A stretch of DNA of 41,078 nucleotides. Origin: a virus. This document shows positions 39,373 through 41,078 of this stretch, piece after piece. The DNA is taken from positions 1 to 41,078 of IMG/VR virus record IMGVR_UViG_3300046740_000104, one strand, 5' to 3'. Position 1 is the first letter of the stretch. Each line of letters begins with the position of its first letter. The notes beneath the pieces are model-generated. The model made no database searches. It was given only the letters and a program-made list of their open reading frames with translations, and had not been told where the DNA came from. A program made the position numbers and the translations under genes.

Positions 39373-39723
39373 ATGAACCAGCTAGACGGAAACCGCCCGC
39401 TGCCATTCGACCGGGACCAACTTGGGCGCTTGGTGCGTGAGGCGTGGGTCCGTTGGGCGAAGACCCAGCCCAACCCCAAGCCTGATTGGCTCCTGCCCTA
39501 CGACGAACTTTCCGAGCCGGACAAGGAAGCCGACCGGCAAATCGGCGAGACGTTGTCCCGGTGGACGCTCATAGGCGATGCTGCCCGCGTTGCCCAAACA
39601 TCGGCCCACCTAGAAGACTTGGCCCAATGGGCGGAGGCGGCAGTCGGATTTTTCCCGGTTCACGGTGAGAAGTTCAAAGAGATCGCAACAGCACTCCGGT
39701 CTGGGCGCGCGGGCGAGCGATGA
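39373..39723 (+). CDS. Conserved phage protein, RyR-like N-terminal pattern
   Basis: A 116-residue protein. The segment LVREAWVRWAKTQPNPKPDW followed by LLPYDELSEPDKEADRQIGE is a conserved phage pattern that loosely resembles the RyR domain, which is thought to bind nucleotide-derived ligands. The C-terminus is helical. It overlaps the next gene by four bases (ATGA). The RyR resemblance is weak and no function is assigned. Confidence 0.65.
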   Translation: MNQLDGNRPLPFDRDQLGRLVREAWVRWAKTQPNPKPDWLLPYDELSEPDKEADRQIGETLSRWTLIGDAARVAQTSAHLEDLAQWAEAAVGFFPVHGEKFKEIATALRSGRAGER

Positions 39724-39908
39724 ACAAATGGGAAGCACGAAGTCGGCTGCGCTATGGTTCTGAGCACCGGGGATGGTTTGGCTCGTTACGGGCGGCCAAG
39801 CACTTCGCCGATGCCGAGATCAAGCGCAACGGTGGTGTCGGGCGCATCGAGGCAGTCAATCGCGGAACGCGCACGGTCTACTATGACGTGTACGAAGAAC
39901 TGACCTAG
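39720..39908 (+). CDS. Hypothetical small basic protein
   Basis: A 62-residue protein starting inside the previous stop. It has a basic, possibly alpha-beta fold (KWEARSRLRYGSEHRGWFGS; GRIEAVNRGTRTVYYDVYEE). No domain is recognised. Conservation of the start overlap and a ribosome-bound start suggest that it is expressed. Confidence 0.62.
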   Translation: MNKWEARSRLRYGSEHRGWFGSLRAAKHFADAEIKRNGGVGRIEAVNRGTRTVYYDVYEELT

Positions 39909-39926
39909 ACAACCGGGAGACTACAC

Positions 39927-40664
39927 ATGAGCGCGCACGCGGCATGTTCACCTTCTTCTGCCGCGATGTGGCTGGCATGCCCCGCCAGCGTCACCAAGAC
40001 GAAGGACGTTCTGCGTCCTTCGTCGCGGTACGCCAAAGAGGGCACGGCGGCACACGCGGTTGCCGAGATGACCCTGAAGGGCGATATTTTCCTGCCCGAT
40101 AAAGTCACTGTCGAGGGCGACGAGTATATCGTCTCCCCCGGCATGTGCCGGGCCCTGAACCCCTATGTCGGCTATGTTCAAGCCCTTCAGGCCCTGCCGG
40201 GGGCCCGGGTCTTTCTCGAAAAGCGTCTCGTCGTTCCCGCCACCTACGGCATGGTCTGGGGCACGCTCGACTGCGGCGTCGCCGCCGACCAAGGGTTGTT
40301 TGTCGCCGATCTCAAATTCGGCAAGGGCGTTGCCGTCGACCCCGAGGGCCCGCAACTGAAGTTTTATGCGCTGGCGCTGGCGGCGTTCGCGATGGTGGCC
40401 AACCCCGCAACCAAGGTCGTTCTGGCGATCTGCCAGCCGCGCATCGGCGGCGAACCGATCCGCGTGCACCAGACGACGCTTGCGGCCCTGATAGGCTGGC
40501 GCGACGCCGTGGCGCTGCCCGCTGTTCGCAACATCAAGGCGGGAGATACTACCGAGAACGCGGGCGCGCATTGCCGCTGGTGCGTCCGCAAGACCGAATG
40601 CACGGCGTTTGCCCGGAAGCATCAGGGCCACGCCTCGGCAGCTTTCGACGACGAACTATTTTGA
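39927..40664 (+). CDS. DUF2800 nuclease, Cas4-like
   Basis: A 245-residue protein of the DUF2800 family, a PD-(D/E)XK exonuclease related to Cas4. The N-terminal SPSSAAMWLACPAS includes the first cysteine. GTAAHAVAE carries a conserved His, and VWGTLDCGVAA followed by FVADLKFGKG gives the D...DxK core. HCRWCVRKTECTAF at the C-terminus supplies three more cysteines for a likely 4Fe-4S cluster. With the SSB encoded next it forms the pair known from Enc34-like phages and probably processes DNA ends during recombination or replication. Confidence 0.85.
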   Translation: MSAHAACSPSSAAMWLACPASVTKTKDVLRPSSRYAKEGTAAHAVAEMTLKGDIFLPDKVTVEGDEYIVSPGMCRALNPYVGYVQALQALPGARVFLEKRLVVPATYGMVWGTLDCGVAADQGLFVADLKFGKGVAVDPEGPQLKFYALALAAFAMVANPATKVVLAICQPRIGGEPIRVHQTTLAALIGWRDAVALPAVRNIKAGDTTENAGAHCRWCVRKTECTAFARKHQGHASAAFDDELF

Positions 40665-40674
40665 AATCAGACGT

Positions 40675-40713
40675 TGACAGGGGGTTTGATATCAGCTTAA
40701 AGTAACCCTGTCA
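40675..40713 (+). promoter_or_regulatory. Promoter for the SSB gene with flanking inverted repeat
   Basis: TTGACA (40675-40680), a 17-bp spacer and TAAAGT (40698-40703) form a sigma70-type promoter. TGACAGGG (40676-40683) and CCCTGTCA (40706-40713) form a perfect 8-bp inverted repeat over the promoter, a probable operator. The SSB ribosome-binding site (AGAGGA) follows. Confidence 0.72.
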
Positions 40714-40738
40714 CTAAACTGGAAAGAGGAACTAGATT

Positions 40739-41078
40739 ATGACCGCTATCAACACTCCCTATGCGACCCTCAGCTTCGCCAACATCTTCACCCCGCGCCC
40801 CCGGGCCGAGGGCGGAGATCCCGTCTACTCCTGCTCGCTGCTGTTTGACCCGGCACAACAGAAGTCGCCCGCCTACAAGGCTCTCCAAGACGCCTGTATT
40901 CAGGCGGCGCGCGCCGAGTGGGGCGAGAACATCAACCTCAAGCAAGTCAAGATGCCGTTCCGCGATTGCGGCGAGAAATCATATGACGGGTATCATCCCG
41001 GCCATACGTTCATCAGCCCGTGGTCGAAGAACAAGCCCGGCGTCGTCGACACCAACCGGCAGGACATTCTGCTTCCTG
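40739..41078 (+). CDS. DUF2815 ssDNA-binding protein, 5' part
   Basis: The 5' part of the SSB gene, which continues at base 1 of the window. It starts at the ATG at 40739 (TAINTPYATLSFANIFTPRP), with an AGAGGA ribosome-binding site 9 bases upstream. The DUF2815 fold is an OB-type domain, and RAEWGENINLKQVKMPFRDC lies in its middle. The protein would coat single-stranded DNA at replication forks alongside the Pol I-type polymerase. The right end of the window cuts it after 113 codons. Confidence 0.87.
   Translation, partial: MTAINTPYATLSFANIFTPRPRAEGGDPVYSCSLLFDPAQQKSPAYKALQDACIQAARAEWGENINLKQVKMPFRDCGEKSYDGYHPGHTFISPWSKNKPGVVDTNRQDILLP
40902..41078. repeat. Right copy of the contig-end overlap
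   Basis: Repeats bases 1-177 with four synonymous third-position differences, all in the first 50 bases. See the left copy. Confidence 0.9.

Noticed and set aside
39373-39723. Firm RyR-domain assignment
   Set aside because: The resemblance is limited to one PYDELSEPDKEADR segment, which is too little for a domain call.
1-41078. tRNA genes, integrase and attachment sites
   Set aside because: I read for tRNA-like TPsiC arms, recombinase motifs and flanking att repeats and found none that I could support.

Overview
The window is a complete, or nearly complete, genome of a tailed phage, most likely a podovirus (short tail) infecting an alphaproteobacterium. The last 177 bases repeat the first 177 with four mismatches. 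The contig therefore closes into a circle of about 40.9 kb that is cut inside a single-stranded-DNA-binding protein gene (40739 to the end, then 1 to 380). The DNA is GC-rich, nearly all of it codes, and neighbouring genes mostly overlap by 1-4 bases (ATGA, GTGA, TAATG or TGATG junctions). I see no integrase and no CI-like repressor, so it looks virulent. A Rhizobiales host, perhaps of the Bradyrhizobium group, is inferred from a surface-sorting tail on the protein at 38439-39110. This is a moderate inference only.

Layout. (1) The late module runs on the minus strand from 25664 down to 773. In transcription order it holds terminase small and large subunits, portal, three small head-region proteins including an Ig-like IPT/TIG protein and a probable Acb2/Tad1-type cyclic-nucleotide sponge, a small protein, scaffold, major capsid protein with a terminator behind it, neck proteins resembling the P22 gp4/gp10 arrangement, and a GNAT acetyltransferase. 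After these come internal virion proteins (one with a lytic-transglycosylase domain), collagen-like tail fibres and an S74-type spike, a lysis cassette with a GH24 endolysin, and two Gly-rich proteins of unknown role. No tape-measure, tail-tube or sheath gene is present, which supports a podovirus. (2) A plus-strand cassette at 25909-29394 encodes a CobS/MoxR-like AAA+ ATPase and a CobT-like protein that combines an HELGH metalloprotease-like motif, an acidic linker and a von Willebrand A domain. It has its own control signals and almost lacks the GGGCCC hexamer that is frequent elsewhere. (3) A 399-bp gene-free gap (29395-29793) holds terminator hairpins, a GC-rich minisatellite and AT-rich direct repeats. 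(4) A minus-strand replication block (34552 to 29794) encodes family A DNA polymerase, a primase/helicase-type ATPase and a Cys-rich protein. (5) A plus-strand early/middle operon from 34729 crosses the contig ends to 709. It encodes a possible HTH regulator, RuvC-like resolvase, SNF2 helicase, a protein whose linker carries two perfect DnaA boxes, two exported proteins, a Cas4-like DUF2800 nuclease, the DUF2815 SSB and a DUF6378 protein.

The replication genes resemble the Enc34-type set (PolA, DUF2815 SSB, DUF2800 nuclease, SNF2 helicase, RuvC-like enzyme). The most interesting points are the candidate anti-CBASS/anti-Thoeris sponge hidden in the head operon, the AAA+/VWA/HExxH cassette, the host-like surface-sorted protein, and two candidate origin regions (tandem DnaA boxes at 37782-37817; repeats at 29593-29790).
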